Positions 5,260 through 5,683 of a stretch of 5,683 nt of DNA are shown piece after piece. The notes beneath the pieces are model-generated. The model saw only the letters and a list, made by a program, of their open reading frames with translations. It had not been told where the DNA came from and did no database searches. The position numbers and the translations under genes were made by a program. The stretch is from Acidobacteriaceae bacterium (GTDB lineage Bacteria; Acidobacteriota; Terriglobia; Terriglobales; Acidobacteriaceae). The DNA lies in assembly GCA_003135495.1 (NCBI GenBank), contig PLBX01000210.1, forward strand, positions 1,611-7,293, in the 5' to 3' direction. Position 1 is the stretch's first letter; every line of letters begins with the position of its first letter.

Positions 5260-5683
5260 GCACAGATACTTCTTTAGCCACGCGCTCCCACGAGGAGAAT
5301 TGGCAGCCGGTTCTCGAACTTGCGGTCGAGGAAGTTTTCGAGATCATGCTCGGCTGTCGGGTCAAGCCCGTGTCCGCCACCGATAACCCTCCAAACCGCG
5401 ATTTCACCGCCATGGTCGGTTTGGCTGGAGCTTTGGGTGGAATCATAACGGTTTGCTGCAGTGCCAAAACCGCGAGCTGTCTGGCGAAAGCAATGTTGGG
5501 AGCAGCGGCCGAATCGGAGGGAGAGGTAGCCGACGCTCTTGGCGAAATCTGCAATATGGTCAGCGGCAATTTTGAAAGTGGCTCCGCGAAAATGAAGTCC
5601 ACCTCGCAGGCTGCCTTCGACCGCATAGCGAGCATGCTGCGCGCGGGTGACTATCGCCTGCGCATTGAAGGCCACACCGACAA
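5256..5683 (+). CDS. CheX-like phosphatase segment fused to an OmpA/MotB-type domain (3' end outside window)
   Basis: The 142 complete codons read here are open to the window end. Residues ~15-105 resemble the first two thirds of CheX (CheC/CheX/FliY fold, which dephosphorylates CheY-P): WQPVLELAVEEVFEIMLG, then FTAMVGLAGALGG, then DALGEICNMVSGN with the active-site pair E97 and N100 (ExxN). At residue 106 the text changes to FESGSAKMKSTSQAAFDRI and YRLRIEGHTD (133-142), the start of an OmpA C-terminal peptidoglycan-binding domain; D142 is the motif Asp. The usual C-terminal strands of CheX are missing. No signal peptide or membrane helix precedes the OmpA part, which is odd for a domain that normally works in the periplasm. 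The start overlaps the cheY stop (ATGA), so the two are co-translated and the CheX part probably acts on this CheY. A genuine fusion, a recombination product or an assembly join are all possible. Confidence 0.75.
   Translation, partial: MSTDTSLATRSHEENWQPVLELAVEEVFEIMLGCRVKPVSATDNPPNRDFTAMVGLAGALGGIITVCCSAKTASCLAKAMLGAAAESEGEVADALGEICNMVSGNFESGSAKMKSTSQAAFDRIASMLRAGDYRLRIEGHTD

Overview
The window looks like a chromosomal segment from a moderately GC-rich bacterium, most likely an Acidobacteriota member (class Terriglobia or a relative). That assignment is inference: it rests on the style of the proteins, on the intergenic palindromes with TTTA or TTCA centres, and on the chemotaxis genes. 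No marker here proves the phylum.

Left part (1-1030, minus strand). A fluoride-resistance unit is read leftward: a promoter-like -10 box, a very clear fluoride (crcB-motif) riboswitch, a probable ribosome-binding-site (RBS) hairpin switch, the fluoride channel gene crcB/fluC starting at a TTG codon, and a DUF190 gene starting just after the crcB stop. The unit runs into a cluster of small palindromic repeats (1-147). The innermost of these, followed by a T-run on the minus strand, could serve as its terminator.

Centre (1131-4116, plus strand). A strong sigma-70-type promoter (TTGACA, 17 bp, TATCCT) and an ~88-nt leader with a small hairpin precede yceD (DUF177), rpmF (ribosomal protein L32), plsX (phosphate acyltransferase) and fabD (malonyl-CoA:ACP transacylase). 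This is the classic cluster that links ribosome parts to fatty acid and phospholipid synthesis. No fabH lies between plsX and fabD. Instead a ~106-bp imperfect inverted repeat fills that gap and could fold into a 23-bp RNA stem.

Right part (4126-5683). A minus-strand gene for a single-pass membrane protein of unknown function converges on fabD. After a 300-bp gene-free region, a sigma-28 (FliA) type promoter with the exact consensus spacing precedes a CheY-type response regulator. An ATGA stop/start overlap then leads into the last gene, which is cut by the window end. Its first ~105 residues are a CheX-like CheY-P phosphatase segment with the ExxN active site. At a conserved GNF point it passes in frame into an OmpA/MotB-type peptidoglycan-binding domain (ending GHTD at the window edge). 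This apparent CheX-OmpA chimera is the most unusual item in the window. The fluoride riboswitch with a legible expression platform is the best-supported regulatory find.
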